Shown: one piece after another, positions 25,212-33,354 of the stretch
Layout of the letters: the number at the start of each line of letters is the position of its first letter
Numbering within the stretch: position 1 is the first letter of the stretch
Assembly (NCBI GenBank): GCA_037146835.1
Contig: JBAWWI010000011.1
Location: forward strand, 1 to 36,054
Length of the DNA: 36,054 bases
Reading direction: 5' to 3'
From: IMCC26256 sp037146835
Lineage (GTDB): Bacteria; Actinomycetota; Acidimicrobiia; IMCC26256
Position numbers and translations under genes: made by a program
The notes under the pieces: generated by a model
Seen by the model: only the letters and a program-made list of their open reading frames with translations
Told to the model about the DNA's origin: nothing
Databases searched by the model: none

Positions 25212-26761
25212 GGAGTGGCTCCTTTATCTTCGCTCGCAGATTCATCGTCAGATGTCTCGACTACGCCTTCGCTGGTGGAACCTGGGTCATTAACCCCGGA
25301 GTCGTTCGAACTATCTGCGTTAGGGCTCGACACATCTGGAATCGGAGACCAAAGCGAGCGGGAGCTCGGGCGCGTTGGGTGTATCTGAGATGCTTCCTCG
25401 CGCCCAAGTCTGGTTAGCTCAAGTCGTGCGTATAGGCCACCGAGAATCACGAGTAAGCCGCCAATCCATAGAGCGAATCTCACACCTGGGAATACGTAAT
25501 CAAGCCCACCTAGTGAAATCGCCTGTCCAGGGATCAACAGACGCGCAGCCCAGTCCGCAACATCAGCGAGAAGAGGCGAGACAGTCAACGCGAGTAGCAA
25601 ACAGAGTCGAACTACAGCTGCGAGGGTTGCGAAGGTGCGGCCTCGCAATTCATCGCTGACATGTTCTTGAAGAATCGTGAAACCGGTTACATAAGCAGCA
25701 CCCGCGCATGCACCGAGGCCTGCGACCATTAGCGCAACTAATCCGCCCGATGAGAATGTCGCCGCGGCTAGCAGGAAGACGCCGACGCCGATCACCCCAA
25801 GCTCGAAGACAGGCTCGCGCCTTACTCTGCGCTGAACCATAAGTAGCGTTACAACCCCTATTGCGGCTCCAGTCCCAAGAGCGGTCATGAGCACACCGAA
25901 CTGGGCAGGGCCCCCAAGCACAACATCGGCGTACACAGGCCCTAGTGGGACCATGGCACCTGCCCCAATGATTCCTAGACCTAACCCCACGATGACGGCG
26001 CGCGCTCGACGGTCGCTGCGCACGAACTCCATGCCTTCGCGGATCTCCGTAATGCTTTGGTTCCACTCAAACTTGAGTCCGCTATTAGTAGGCCCAGGGA
26101 TTGGGAGCTTGTAGATAAGAAAAGCCGAAGCTATAAAAGTGCACGCATCGACCCAGAGGGCGATCGTCTCTTTCCCAACTGATAAAGACTTGAGTACCTC
26201 AAATCCACCTAGCCAAGTTGCAATAACCGCAAGGGCGGAGAAGATCACTCCACCGAATGGGAATGTGCCATAAGAGGCGACGAGACCTAGCGAATTCGCA
26301 TTTGCTAATTGTTCTTTAGGGACAACGCTCGGGAGTGCTGCGTCCTTCGCTGGTCCCCATAGGAGAGTGAAAATCTCCAGTGAGAACGACACCGCTACAA
26401 GTACCCAGAGACTGTTAGCAAACGGGAGCACGCAGAGAAGCGCTGCGCGCCCAAAATCGGCAAACATCATCACCTTGCGGCGATCAAAACGGTCGACGAT
26501 GACTCCACCGAGTGTGGCAAGGAAGAACGAAGGAAGCATGCGAGCAACCATTACGAGACTCACAGCAGTAGCCGAGTTGTTCGAGACTCGAGCAGTAATT
26601 GCAAGAATTGCGAAGAGCCCTACCCAATCGCCGAGGCTCGAGAGAACTTGCGCGGTCCAGAGCCGGACGAATGCCGGGTTCTGGAATACGCCGCGCAGCG
26701 CCATTGGATCAGGCGGCTGTTCCTCAGAGGACTGCGGTATGAAAGGGGTATCGGTACTCAC
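25208..26761 (-). CDS. Major facilitator superfamily transporter (MFS_3/EntS-like)
   Basis: Predicted 12-helix inner-membrane transporter of 517 residues. It begins VFQNPAFVRLWTAQVLSSLGDWV and has the loop 2-3 motif GGVIVDRFDRRKVM (motif A like) and WGPAKDAALPSVVPKEQLANANSL, typical of the group containing enterobactin exporter EntS and other putative effluxers. The last 60 residues form a soluble Ser/Asp/Glu-rich tail (SSPNADSSNDSGVND), probably disordered and cytoplasmic. Substrate unknown. Start GTG 26761 has no ribosome-binding site and lies 50 nt after the topA stop; it overlaps tmk by 4 nt, so it is coupled to replication genes although likely unrelated in function. Confidence 0.87.
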   Translation of the reverse strand: MSTDTPFIPQSSEEQPPDPMALRGVFQNPAFVRLWTAQVLSSLGDWVGLFAILAITARVSNNSATAVSLVMVARMLPSFFLATLGGVIVDRFDRRKVMMFADFGRAALLCVLPFANSLWVLVAVSFSLEIFTLLWGPAKDAALPSVVPKEQLANANSLGLVASYGTFPFGGVIFSALAVIATWLGGFEVLKSLSVGKETIALWVDACTFIASAFLIYKLPIPGPTNSGLKFEWNQSITEIREGMEFVRSDRRARAVIVGLGLGIIGAGAMVPLGPVYADVVLGGPAQFGVLMTALGTGAAIGVVTLLMVQRRVRREPVFELGVIGVGVFLLAAATFSSGGLVALMVAGLGACAGAAYVTGFTILQEHVSDELRGRTFATLAAVVRLCLLLALTVSPLLADVADWAARLLIPGQAISLGGLDYVFPGVRFALWIGGLLVILGGLYARLELTRLGREEASQIHPTRPSSRSLWSPIPDVSSPNADSSNDSGVNDPGSTSEGVVETSDDESASEDKGATP

Positions 26762-26811
26762 TCGAGCAAGAGCCTAGAAGCGCAAGAGATAGATCAGTGG
26801 GTTGATCTTCC

Positions 26812-29580
26812 TCAATCCTTCGCTGACCCTCCGTCCAACTTTGGTGCGGCCTTCTTCGTGACCTTCCCAGCAGGCTTCTTATCTGCAACCTTCTTGGCCC
26901 CATCCTTGGTTGCTGCCTTAGTTGCCTTCTTAACGGCCTTCTTCTTGACAGCTTTCTTTACGGCCTTCTTCTTTACGGCCTTCTTCTTTACGGCCTTTTT
27001 CTTGACCGCTTTCTTCTTAATGGTCCGCTTGGGGTTGGAGTCCACTCGCGCCGCACGCTCGGCCAACAGCTGAACGGCAGTCTCGAGGGTGACCTCAGCG
27101 GGATCGATCCCACGCGGCACGGTCGCATTCGTAACACCGTCTGTTATGTAAGGCCCAAATCTTCCGTCCTTAACAACAATCGGGGCACCTGTCTCAGGGT
27201 GAGCACCGAGGGCGGCAAGCGGCGGCTTAGCGATGCGTCCACGGGCCTGCTTCGGCTGCGAATAAATCGCCGCAGCCTCCTCAATCGTGATTGTTAGAAG
27301 CTGAGCTTCGGAGCCAATCGTTCGACTATCTGTCCCCTTCTTCAGGTATGGCCCATATCGTCCGCTCTGGGCTGTTACCTCTTCACCGTCGATCTCGCCG
27401 ACAGTTCGAGGCAGGCTGAGAAGTTCAAGCGCCTGCTCGAAGGTAATCGTCTCAGGGTCCATGCCATCAAATAGCGATGCCCGCTTGGGCTTAACCTTCG
27501 ACTTCGTACCCGGCTCGAGTATCCCCACCTGCACGAAGGGTCCGAATCGACCGGTTAGAACGATGATCGTTAGCCCAGTCTCAGGATCAATTCCTAGTTC
27601 GCGCGGCCCGATCGTGCCCTTCGCAAGAATCTCTAGAGCGCGCTCAACAGTTAGATCGTCTGGGAGTACTCCCTCCGGCATCGAGCACTTCTCGTCTTCT
27701 CCGCGATGCAGCGATGCTCCGTTTTTCCAGACGCGAATCGTGATCGGAATGCCCTCTGAGTCGTCTCCGATGTAGATGGAGTTGACCACCTCCATTTTGA
27801 TGGTGTCGAGGTTCTCCTGTGAGACAAGTTGTTTGAGCCCAGGCGTATCACGCCCGAAGTAAAACTCGTCTAGCCACTTCTCGGCCTCCGCCTCTCCAGC
27901 CGCAACTTTGTCGAGAACCTCCTCCATAGTCGCGGTGAAGCGATAGTCAACGAGGTTCGCAAAATGGGACTCTAGGCACTGTGTCTTTGCAAACGCAGTC
28001 CAGGAGGGCACCAATGCGTTGCCCTGCTTGTATACGTATCCGCGGGTCGAAGAGATCTTGTCGATGATCGATGCGTAAGTAGACGGACGCCCAATACCGC
28101 GCGACTCCAACTCTTTGACCAGGCTCGCCTCAGTAAATCGCGCTGGGGGCTTAGTTGAGTGCGGCGATACCTCTAGCACTGAGCAGTTGACTCTGTCTCC
28201 AACCGCAAGCACCGGCAAGACCGCCTCTGCTTCTTCGGCACTTGGGTCATCCTCGGAGATGTCAATGTAAGCAGCCCTAAAACCTAGGAACGAATAGGTC
28301 TTGCCCGAGGCGCGGAAAACAACCGCATCATCGCCAGCCTGAGCTCCAATGCGCAGGGTCGCTGTGTTACCGCGAGCATTCTCCATCTGACTCGCAAGGG
28401 TTCGCATCCAGATGAGTTCGTATAGCCGCATCTCGTCGTTGCTTAACTCCGAGCGAACAGATGCTGGTACTCGGAAACGCTCGCCTGATGGGCGGATCGC
28501 TTCGTGGGCCTCTTGCGCATTGCGACCAGACTTATAGCGACGCGGCTCTGCCGGCACGAACTGCTTACCGTATAGCTCCTCTACTTGAATCCTCGCCGCG
28601 GTAATCGCCTGCTCTGAGAGGTTCGCGGAGTCGGTACGCATGTAAGTAATGAAGCCGCGCTCGTAGAGGCCTTGAGCAATAGACATTGTTCTTCCAGCAC
28701 TAAAGCCAAGTTTGTTCCCGGCCTCTTGCTGAAGAGTTGAGGTGCGGAATGGCTCCTTGGGCTTCTCGGTAAATGGACGCGTATCCGCCGAGATCACGGT
28801 ATACGAGGCGCCATCAAGGGCGCCCACAAGCGCATCCGCTTCGGCATCATTCAGTTGGCGGGCCTTGGAGCTCTCTAGAAGAAGGCCTGTATCCGCATCG
28901 AAGTCTTTGCCTGTCGCTATTGGCTGGCCGGCTATCTCAACTAAGCGCGCTGCGAACGATCGGGAGTCGTTACCAGTTGCGGCGCTCATGATCGCCGAGA
29001 GGTCGCAGTACTGCGCTGCCACGAACTTCATTCGCGCACGCTCTCGCTCAACGACGAGCCTTACAGCGGGGCTCTGAACGCGCCCAGCGCTTCGAGCGCT
29101 CGGGACTCGACGCCAGAGCACTGGAGATACGAGATACCCAACGAGGCGGTCCATGATGCGTCGTCCATCGGCGGCCTCTACCAAGCGCATATCAATCTGG
29201 CGTGTATTCGCAAGTGCTTCGCTTATTGCGTCCTCTGTAATTTCATGGAAGACCATCCGGTGTACCTCAACTCCCTTTGGCTGCAGCAGCTCGAGAAGGT
29301 GCCACGCAATCGACTCTCCCTCGCGGTCCTCATCGGTTGCGAGGTAGAGAGTGTCAGCACCCTTCATTGCACGCTTGATATCGGCCACAACCTTCTTGGC
29401 TCGATCCTGTGGGAGTGCCCACTCAACAGCGAAGTGGTTATCGACGTCGATGCCTAAGCCCTTCTCGGGCAGATCCCGAACATGACCGTATGAGGCCATG
29501 ACGGTGTAGTCAGAGCCGAGGTATTTACCGATGGTCTCGGCTTTAGCCTTTGACTCCACGATCACTAGGTGATTTGGCAA
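26812..29580 (-). CDS. topA: DNA topoisomerase I (type IA) with lysine-rich C-terminal tail
   Basis: Relaxes negative supercoils. 922 residues: Toprim domain with LVIVESKAKAETIGKYLG and DEDREGE (83-89), RSAGRVQSPAVRLVVERE, active-site Tyr313 in RGFITYMRTDS, then several Topo_C repeats (RFGPFVQVG, SGRYGPYLKKG, DGRFGPYITDG). There are no zinc fingers, as in other actinobacteria. The last 70 residues are a Lys/Ala tail of KKKAVKKKAV repeats built from 15-bp DNA units, comparable with the basic tail mycobacterial TopA uses for processivity. Start TTG 29580 follows AGGAGCAGCG, the same 13-nt signal (AGGAGCAGCGTTG) used by disA; no ATG competes. Upstream gene dedA is divergent. Confidence 0.97.
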   Translation of the reverse strand: MPNHLVIVESKAKAETIGKYLGSDYTVMASYGHVRDLPEKGLGIDVDNHFAVEWALPQDRAKKVVADIKRAMKGADTLYLATDEDREGESIAWHLLELLQPKGVEVHRMVFHEITEDAISEALANTRQIDMRLVEAADGRRIMDRLVGYLVSPVLWRRVPSARSAGRVQSPAVRLVVERERARMKFVAAQYCDLSAIMSAATGNDSRSFAARLVEIAGQPIATGKDFDADTGLLLESSKARQLNDAEADALVGALDGASYTVISADTRPFTEKPKEPFRTSTLQQEAGNKLGFSAGRTMSIAQGLYERGFITYMRTDSANLSEQAITAARIQVEELYGKQFVPAEPRRYKSGRNAQEAHEAIRPSGERFRVPASVRSELSNDEMRLYELIWMRTLASQMENARGNTATLRIGAQAGDDAVVFRASGKTYSFLGFRAAYIDISEDDPSAEEAEAVLPVLAVGDRVNCSVLEVSPHSTKPPARFTEASLVKELESRGIGRPSTYASIIDKISSTRGYVYKQGNALVPSWTAFAKTQCLESHFANLVDYRFTATMEEVLDKVAAGEAEAEKWLDEFYFGRDTPGLKQLVSQENLDTIKMEVVNSIYIGDDSEGIPITIRVWKNGASLHRGEDEKCSMPEGVLPDDLTVERALEILAKGTIGPRELGIDPETGLTIIVLTGRFGPFVQVGILEPGTKSKVKPKRASLFDGMDPETITFEQALELLSLPRTVGEIDGEEVTAQSGRYGPYLKKGTDSRTIGSEAQLLTITIEEAAAIYSQPKQARGRIAKPPLAALGAHPETGAPIVVKDGRFGPYITDGVTNATVPRGIDPAEVTLETAVQLLAERAARVDSNPKRTIKKKAVKKKAVKKKAVKKKAVKKAVKKKAVKKATKAATKDGAKKVADKKPAGKVTKKAAPKLDGGSAKD

Positions 29581-29639
29581 CGCTGCTCCTAAATCCTGTT
29601 TGTTGAGGCCTGACGGTAGGCCGAGAAGGGCCAGAAACT

Positions 29640-29668
29640 GCGGTCATAGAAAATTTCCCTATGGCCGC
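29640..29668. promoter_or_regulatory. Stem-loop GCGGTCATAG...CTATGGCCGC between topA and dedA
   Basis: Ten-base arms (29640-29649 and 29659-29668) with a single G-T mismatch enclose AAAATTTCC. It lies 60 nt before the topA start and 76 nt before dedA. It could be an operator, a topA leader hairpin, or a supercoil-sensitive promoter cruciform; on the topA strand TATGAC (a possible -10) falls inside one arm. Confidence 0.45.
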
Positions 29669-29729
29669 TCCCTTTTCAGTGGTCCCACGCTTTAGTGCCC
29701 CCTGTCAAGCCGGGAGGGTCTTGGGCATC

Positions 29730-29735
29730 TAGTCT
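29730..29735 (+). promoter_or_regulatory. Candidate -10 (TAGTCT) for dedA
   Basis: TAGTCT fits TANNNT and ends 8 nt before the dedA ATG, with no Shine-Dalgarno sequence in between, so the dedA mRNA is probably leaderless or nearly so. Confidence 0.4.
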
Positions 29736-29743
29736 GCCGCCCT

Positions 29744-30427
29744 ATGACCCACCTCTTAGAGCCCCTTATCTCGACCATCTCCGGACACGTTGGAGCTGCC
29801 TCCACCATGGGTCTAATGCCCACTCCAGAGCGCCTCCTAGATTCCCTCGGATCCTTTGCCACCCTGGGATTAATAGCAATCATCTTTGCGGAGTCCGGGC
29901 TCCTTCTTGGCTTCTTTCTCCCTGGCGACTCTCTCCTTTTCACTGCTGGCCTCTTCGCGGCGAAAGGCGATCTAAATCTCGCAGTAATTCTTTTGGGATG
30001 TTTCATCGCAGCGGTTGCAGGGGATCAAGTCGGATATTTATTCGGCAAACGAGTTGGCCCGTCTCTATTTGGCCGACCCGACTCCAAGATCTTCAAGCAG
30101 AAATATGTTGCCCAGGCCGACGCGTTCTTTCAGAGGCACGGCTCCAAGACGATCGTGCTGGCTCGATTCGTCCCAATTGTTAGGACATTTGCCCCGATTC
30201 TCGCGGGCGTCGGGAAGATGCGTTACCGCCAATTCGTCGTCTACAACCTTGTCGGTGGATTCGTGTGGTCCTTCGGAGTGATTCTCCTTGGGTACTGGTT
30301 GGGCAACGTCGCATGGGTGAAGGACAACATCGAGTTAGTGCTCATCGGCATCGTGCTCATCTCTGTAATCCCTGCATTGTTTGAGATTCTGCGCCACCGC
30401 AATGAGGCACCGACACCACCTGCCTAG
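29744..30427 (+). CDS. DedA/SNARE-associated family integral membrane protein
   Basis: 227-residue polytopic membrane protein. Family marks: FAESGLLLGFFLPGDSLLFTAG (first re-entrant region with conserved Glu and Asp), GDQVGYLFGKRVG, and ARFVPIVRTFAPILAGVGKM with the essential arginines, then FVVYNLVGGFVWSFGVILLGYWLG. DedA proteins act in the inner membrane in proton-dependent lipid-carrier (undecaprenyl or aminophospholipid) translocation and membrane homeostasis. ATG 29744 without a ribosome-binding site. A 13-bp direct repeat straddles the stop codon, and a strong bidirectional terminator lies 120 nt downstream. Confidence 0.94.
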   Translation: MTHLLEPLISTISGHVGAASTMGLMPTPERLLDSLGSFATLGLIAIIFAESGLLLGFFLPGDSLLFTAGLFAAKGDLNLAVILLGCFIAAVAGDQVGYLFGKRVGPSLFGRPDSKIFKQKYVAQADAFFQRHGSKTIVLARFVPIVRTFAPILAGVGKMRYRQFVVYNLVGGFVWSFGVILLGYWLGNVAWVKDNIELVLIGIVLISVIPALFEILRHRNEAPTPPA

Positions 30428-30440
30428 ACACCACCTGCCT
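30413..30440. repeat. Direct repeat ACACCACCTGCCT across the dedA stop codon, 15-bp period
   Basis: Copies at 30413-30425 and 30428-30440. The first contains the last dedA codons and the stop TAG follows at 30425-30427; the duplication adds a second copy after the stop. Confidence 0.75.
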
Positions 30441-30485
30441 CTGAAATAAGGAGACCTGGCAAAGACCTCTGCAAACTCCATTCAG

Positions 30486-30549
30486 CCCAACAAAAGACCG
30501 GCCCAACAAAAGACCGGACCAACAAAAGACCGGACCAACAAAAGATTGG
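30486..30549. repeat. Four tandem 16-bp units (C/A)CCAACAAAAGACCGG
   Basis: Units at 30486-30501, 30502-30517, 30518-30533 and 30534-30549. Units 1 and 2 begin with C, 3 and 4 with A, and unit 4 ends in ATTGG rather than ACCGG. There are no spacers, so it is not a CRISPR. Read on the hppA strand each unit supplies CTTTTGTTGG, so four T-rich tracts follow the hppA terminator hairpin. Confidence 0.95.
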
Positions 30550-30570
30550 AGGGGCCCGAGGGCCCCTCCA
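30547..30570. terminator. Strong bidirectional terminator hairpin between dedA and hppA
   Basis: TGGAGGGGCCC (30547-30557) and GGGCCCCTCCA (30560-30570) form a perfect 11-bp stem with a GA centre, in practice a slightly larger loop. On the minus strand ATCTTTTGTT follows, a T-rich tract for hppA; on the plus strand TACTTAGTTCTTATT follows, weaker, for dedA. Situated between convergent genes. Confidence 0.8.
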
Positions 30571-30633
30571 TACTTAGTTCTTATTCGGCACGGCGATTTT
30601 AGAGGCGCACTTAACCGATGCTGCTACCAGTGA

Positions 30634-33033
30634 TTAACCAACTGGGGTTGATACAGGTGCGTCAAGCGCCTCTATACCACCGGTCTCACGCTTCGAGAAG
30701 GCGATAGCCCCCAAGAGAACGATTGTCGAGAGGCCTGCAATTAAGAAGCGTGTGTCGTGACCCTCAAGCGAGATGATCGCAGGGAGAATGAGCAGGCTCA
30801 CAAGGTTCATAACCTTGATTAGCGGGTTAAGTGCGGGGCCAGCGGTGTCCTTGAAGGGGTCTCCAACGGTGTCACCGATGATTGCGGCCTTGTGGGACTC
30901 TGAGCCCTTACCGCCCTCGTTACCGTCCTCGATGTACTTCTTAGCGTTGTCCCATGCGCCACCAGCATTGTTGAAGTAGTTAGCCATCAACTGTCCAGTG
31001 AGGATTACTCCAGCAAGGAATGCACCGAGCGCGTACTTGTTGATTCCGAATCCAATGATTACTGGAGCAAGTACTGCAAGGAGCGCAGGTGTGGTGAGCT
31101 CACGAAGTGAAGCCTTTGTGCAGATGTCGATTACGGGGCCGTAATCGGGGCGCTTCTCGCCCGACATGATCTTGCCATCTGCAAACTGGTTGCGGACTTC
31201 CTGAACAACTACCTGAGCGGTGCGCCCAACTGCTCGAATCGCGAGAGACGAGAAGATGAATGCGATAGATCCACCGATGAGTAGACCAATGAATACCTTG
31301 GGGTCAGCCACGTTGATCGGAACCCTCAGATAGACGCTCTGACCTGTTGCGAGAAGCCTGTCGATCTTGGCCTGGCCAAACTGCTCCACAGCGATGATGT
31401 CGATGTAGGAGGCGAAGAGTGCAACCGCTGCGATTACCGCAGAGCCAATCGCGAATCCCTTAGTAACAGCCTTAGTGGTGTTACCAACAGCGTCAAGGCT
31501 CACCATGATCTTCTCGGCCTCGCCACTGAATTCACCAGACATCTCAGCGATTCCAGCAGCGTTATCGGCGACCGGACCGAAGGAGTCCTCAGAGACGATT
31601 ACTCCGGTGGTTGCAAGCATGCCCATTCCGGAGAGTGCGATTAGGTAGAGAACGAATTGAACGTTTCCGCCACCAAGTCCGATTGCGACACCGATTCCGA
31701 TAGCGATTGCAACGATTGACCAGACGCTTGACTCAAGACCACTGCTGGTACCCGAGAGAACAACTGTTGCGGGGCCGGTACGGGTTGACTCAGCAATCTC
31801 AATAACCGGCTTGTGCTCGGTAGATGTGAAGTACTCAGTCAATTTGCTTAGAACCTGAGCGAGGATCAAACCAACAACCACGGCTGCGAACATGCGCCAC
31901 CCTGGGTTAGTAACAGTTGTGACAACCTCTCCTGCCTTGGTTGTAAAAGACCCAGCCGTGTTGCCGACGTAGAGAAGGGCAAGAGCAAGGGTTCCAACTA
32001 CAGAGAGAATTCCAGCGGTTAAGAAACCACGGTTAATAGGTGCAAGCGCTGACTTGTCTTTCTCAGATGCGCGCACCATGAGAACTCCAACGATCGATGC
32101 AAGCACACCGATTGCGCGAGCAGCGAGTGGGAAGATGATTCCGATTACCCACTTCTTGGGGTCTTCAGGGTAGAGCGCACGGAATGCAGCTACACCCAGG
32201 ATGATCGAGGCCACAAGGGTTACCTCGTAAGACTCGAAGAGGTCTGCGGCCATTCCGGCACAGTCACCAACGTTGTCACCAACATTGTCGGCGATTGTTG
32301 CTGGGTTGCGAGGGTCATCCTCGGGGATGCCCTGCTCAACCTTGCCCACTAGGTCGGCGCCTACATCGGCTGCCTTCGTGAAGATTCCTCCACCGACACG
32401 CATGAAGAGTGCGATTAGAGATCCACCGAATCCGAATCCAATAAGGATCGCAGAGGATGTGTTCTGGAAGAGCATGATGATGATCGTTGCTCCGAGCAGG
32501 CCTAGGCCCACGGTGAACATTCCGGCAACTCCACCGGTGCGGAATGCAACTCGCAGCGCATCGGCCATTGATCCGTTACGTGCAGCGGCAGCGGTGCGTA
32601 CGTTTCCGCGCACCGCAAGGCTCATTCCGATAAAACCGGTTAGCCCTGACATGAACGCTCCAGCAATGAATGCAAGGGTTCTGAAGGTTCCAGCAGTCGC
32701 CATTGATGAAAGGCCAGCGCTACCGACTAGGCCGCGCATGTCCTCAGGCTGTACTGCTTTGGTCGAGGTTAAGAACACAACTACCGCAACCGGGATCAGG
32801 ATCACCGCGATAGTGCGGAACTGCCTCTTGAGGTACGCCATAGCGCCCTCTTGAATCGCAGTTGCGATCTCGATCATTGACTGAGTTCCCTGGTCCGCAG
32901 CAAGCACTCCGCGCATCAGCCAGAAGCCAACGAGGATTGCTAGAACTGCGGTCGCCGCAGAGGCCCAAAGCAAGGCCCATTCGGTTGAACCTAGGTGAAA
33001 GAGTTGGTAGCCACCCTCGGCTGCGAGATTCAT
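30634..33033 (-). CDS. hppA: Membrane-bound proton-translocating pyrophosphatase, K+-independent type
   Basis: Couples hydrolysis of PPi to ion pumping across the cytoplasmic membrane. 799 residues with about 16 helices; catalytic loop VGKVEQGIPEDDPRNPATIAD and NVGDNVGDCAGMAADLFES; second motif GNTTKAVTKGFAIGSA, where Lys at the diagnostic site (Ala in K+-dependent enzymes) marks the K+-independent H+-pumping class; third loop GDTVGDPFKDTAGPALNPLIK. ATG 33033 has AAGGAG 11 nt upstream. It is preceded by a 321-bp hairpin-rich leader and followed by a strong terminator, so it is monocistronic. The pump recovers energy from PPi made by biosynthetic enzymes such as NadC, Hpt and aminoacyl-tRNA synthetases. 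Confidence 0.98.
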   Translation of the reverse strand: MNLAAEGGYQLFHLGSTEWALLWASAATAVLAILVGFWLMRGVLAADQGTQSMIEIATAIQEGAMAYLKRQFRTIAVILIPVAVVVFLTSTKAVQPEDMRGLVGSAGLSSMATAGTFRTLAFIAGAFMSGLTGFIGMSLAVRGNVRTAAAARNGSMADALRVAFRTGGVAGMFTVGLGLLGATIIIMLFQNTSSAILIGFGFGGSLIALFMRVGGGIFTKAADVGADLVGKVEQGIPEDDPRNPATIADNVGDNVGDCAGMAADLFESYEVTLVASIILGVAAFRALYPEDPKKWVIGIIFPLAARAIGVLASIVGVLMVRASEKDKSALAPINRGFLTAGILSVVGTLALALLYVGNTAGSFTTKAGEVVTTVTNPGWRMFAAVVVGLILAQVLSKLTEYFTSTEHKPVIEIAESTRTGPATVVLSGTSSGLESSVWSIVAIAIGIGVAIGLGGGNVQFVLYLIALSGMGMLATTGVIVSEDSFGPVADNAAGIAEMSGEFSGEAEKIMVSLDAVGNTTKAVTKGFAIGSAVIAAVALFASYIDIIAVEQFGQAKIDRLLATGQSVYLRVPINVADPKVFIGLLIGGSIAFIFSSLAIRAVGRTAQVVVQEVRNQFADGKIMSGEKRPDYGPVIDICTKASLRELTTPALLAVLAPVIIGFGINKYALGAFLAGVILTGQLMANYFNNAGGAWDNAKKYIEDGNEGGKGSESHKAAIIGDTVGDPFKDTAGPALNPLIKVMNLVSLLILPAIISLEGHDTRFLIAGLSTIVLLGAIAFSKRETGGIEALDAPVSTPVG

Positions 33034-33120
33034 TCGGACTCTTGCTCCTTGTAAAGATTGTGACCGCGTGCATCCGCTCGCGGTTGGCCCTTCGAGGCCC
33101 TTATAAGTTGCCGATCTGTT

Positions 33121-33137
33121 GCCGGTAGTACACCGGC
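33121..33137. promoter_or_regulatory. Perfect inverted repeat GCCGGT-AGTAC-ACCGGC over the presumed hppA -35
   Basis: Arms 33121-33126 and 33132-33137. With TATAAG at 33105-33100 as the -10, the -35 would fall at about 33123-33128, inside this repeat, the position of a repressor operator. No TTGACA-like -35 is visible, so an activator site is equally possible. Confidence 0.45.
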
Positions 33138-33174
33138 TTGCTCCTAGTGACCGAGGCCACTTAGACCGGGTGAA

Positions 33175-33217
33175 TCTAGCCGGAGAGGCCCGCCTTGGGC
33201 CGAACCGTCAGGCTAGA
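33175..33217 (-). promoter_or_regulatory. Two-tier stem-loop upstream of hppA
   Basis: Outer stem TCTAGCC (33175-33181) with GGCTAGA (33211-33217), perfect 7 bp; inner stem GGCCC (33187-33191) with GGGCC (33197-33201), 5-nt loop. It may be the terminator of the upstream K+ transporter gene (no T-run) or a structured RNA element if hppA transcription begins further upstream. Confidence 0.4.
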
Positions 33218-33304
33218 AGTAATCGGGCTTCCCTACATTGATAGCGAGGCCCCTAAGAACTGAGGCTCCAAAACGCCCCAGATTCTCATCCCTGAGGCCC
33301 GATA

Positions 33305-33326
33305 TGTGGTGCCTTTTGTGGTGCCT
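33305..33326. repeat. Direct repeat TGTGGTGCCT, 12-bp period
   Basis: Copies at 33305-33314 and 33317-33326, just after the end of the K+ transporter gene. Belongs to the set of short intergenic duplications in this window. Confidence 0.65.
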
Positions 33327-33354
33327 CATTAAACGCCTCTCAGCGATAACGCGA

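Larger units (their letters stand above)
33034..33354 (-). promoter_or_regulatory. 321-bp gene-free hppA leader/promoter with several hairpins
   Basis: No convincing gene lies here. From the hppA start upstream: AAGGAG (33045-33050); a hairpin ACCGCG-N10-CGCGGT (33063-33084); GGCCCTT direct repeat (33086-33092, 33096-33102); TATAAG on the minus strand (33105-33100), a good -10 inside the palindrome CTTATAAG; perfect inverted repeat GCCGGT-N5-ACCGGC (33121-33137) where the -35 would be; a two-tier stem (33175-33217); and a 10-bp direct repeat (33305-33326) near the end of the K+ transporter gene. Confidence 0.5.

Noticed and set aside
30486..30549. CRISPR-like array
   Set aside because: The four units are directly abutting with no spacers, and no cas genes are present.
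32273..32854. Plus-strand open frame (193 codons) antisense to hppA
   Set aside because: Pro/Arg/Ser-rich shadow of the hppA membrane helices, with no family resemblance.
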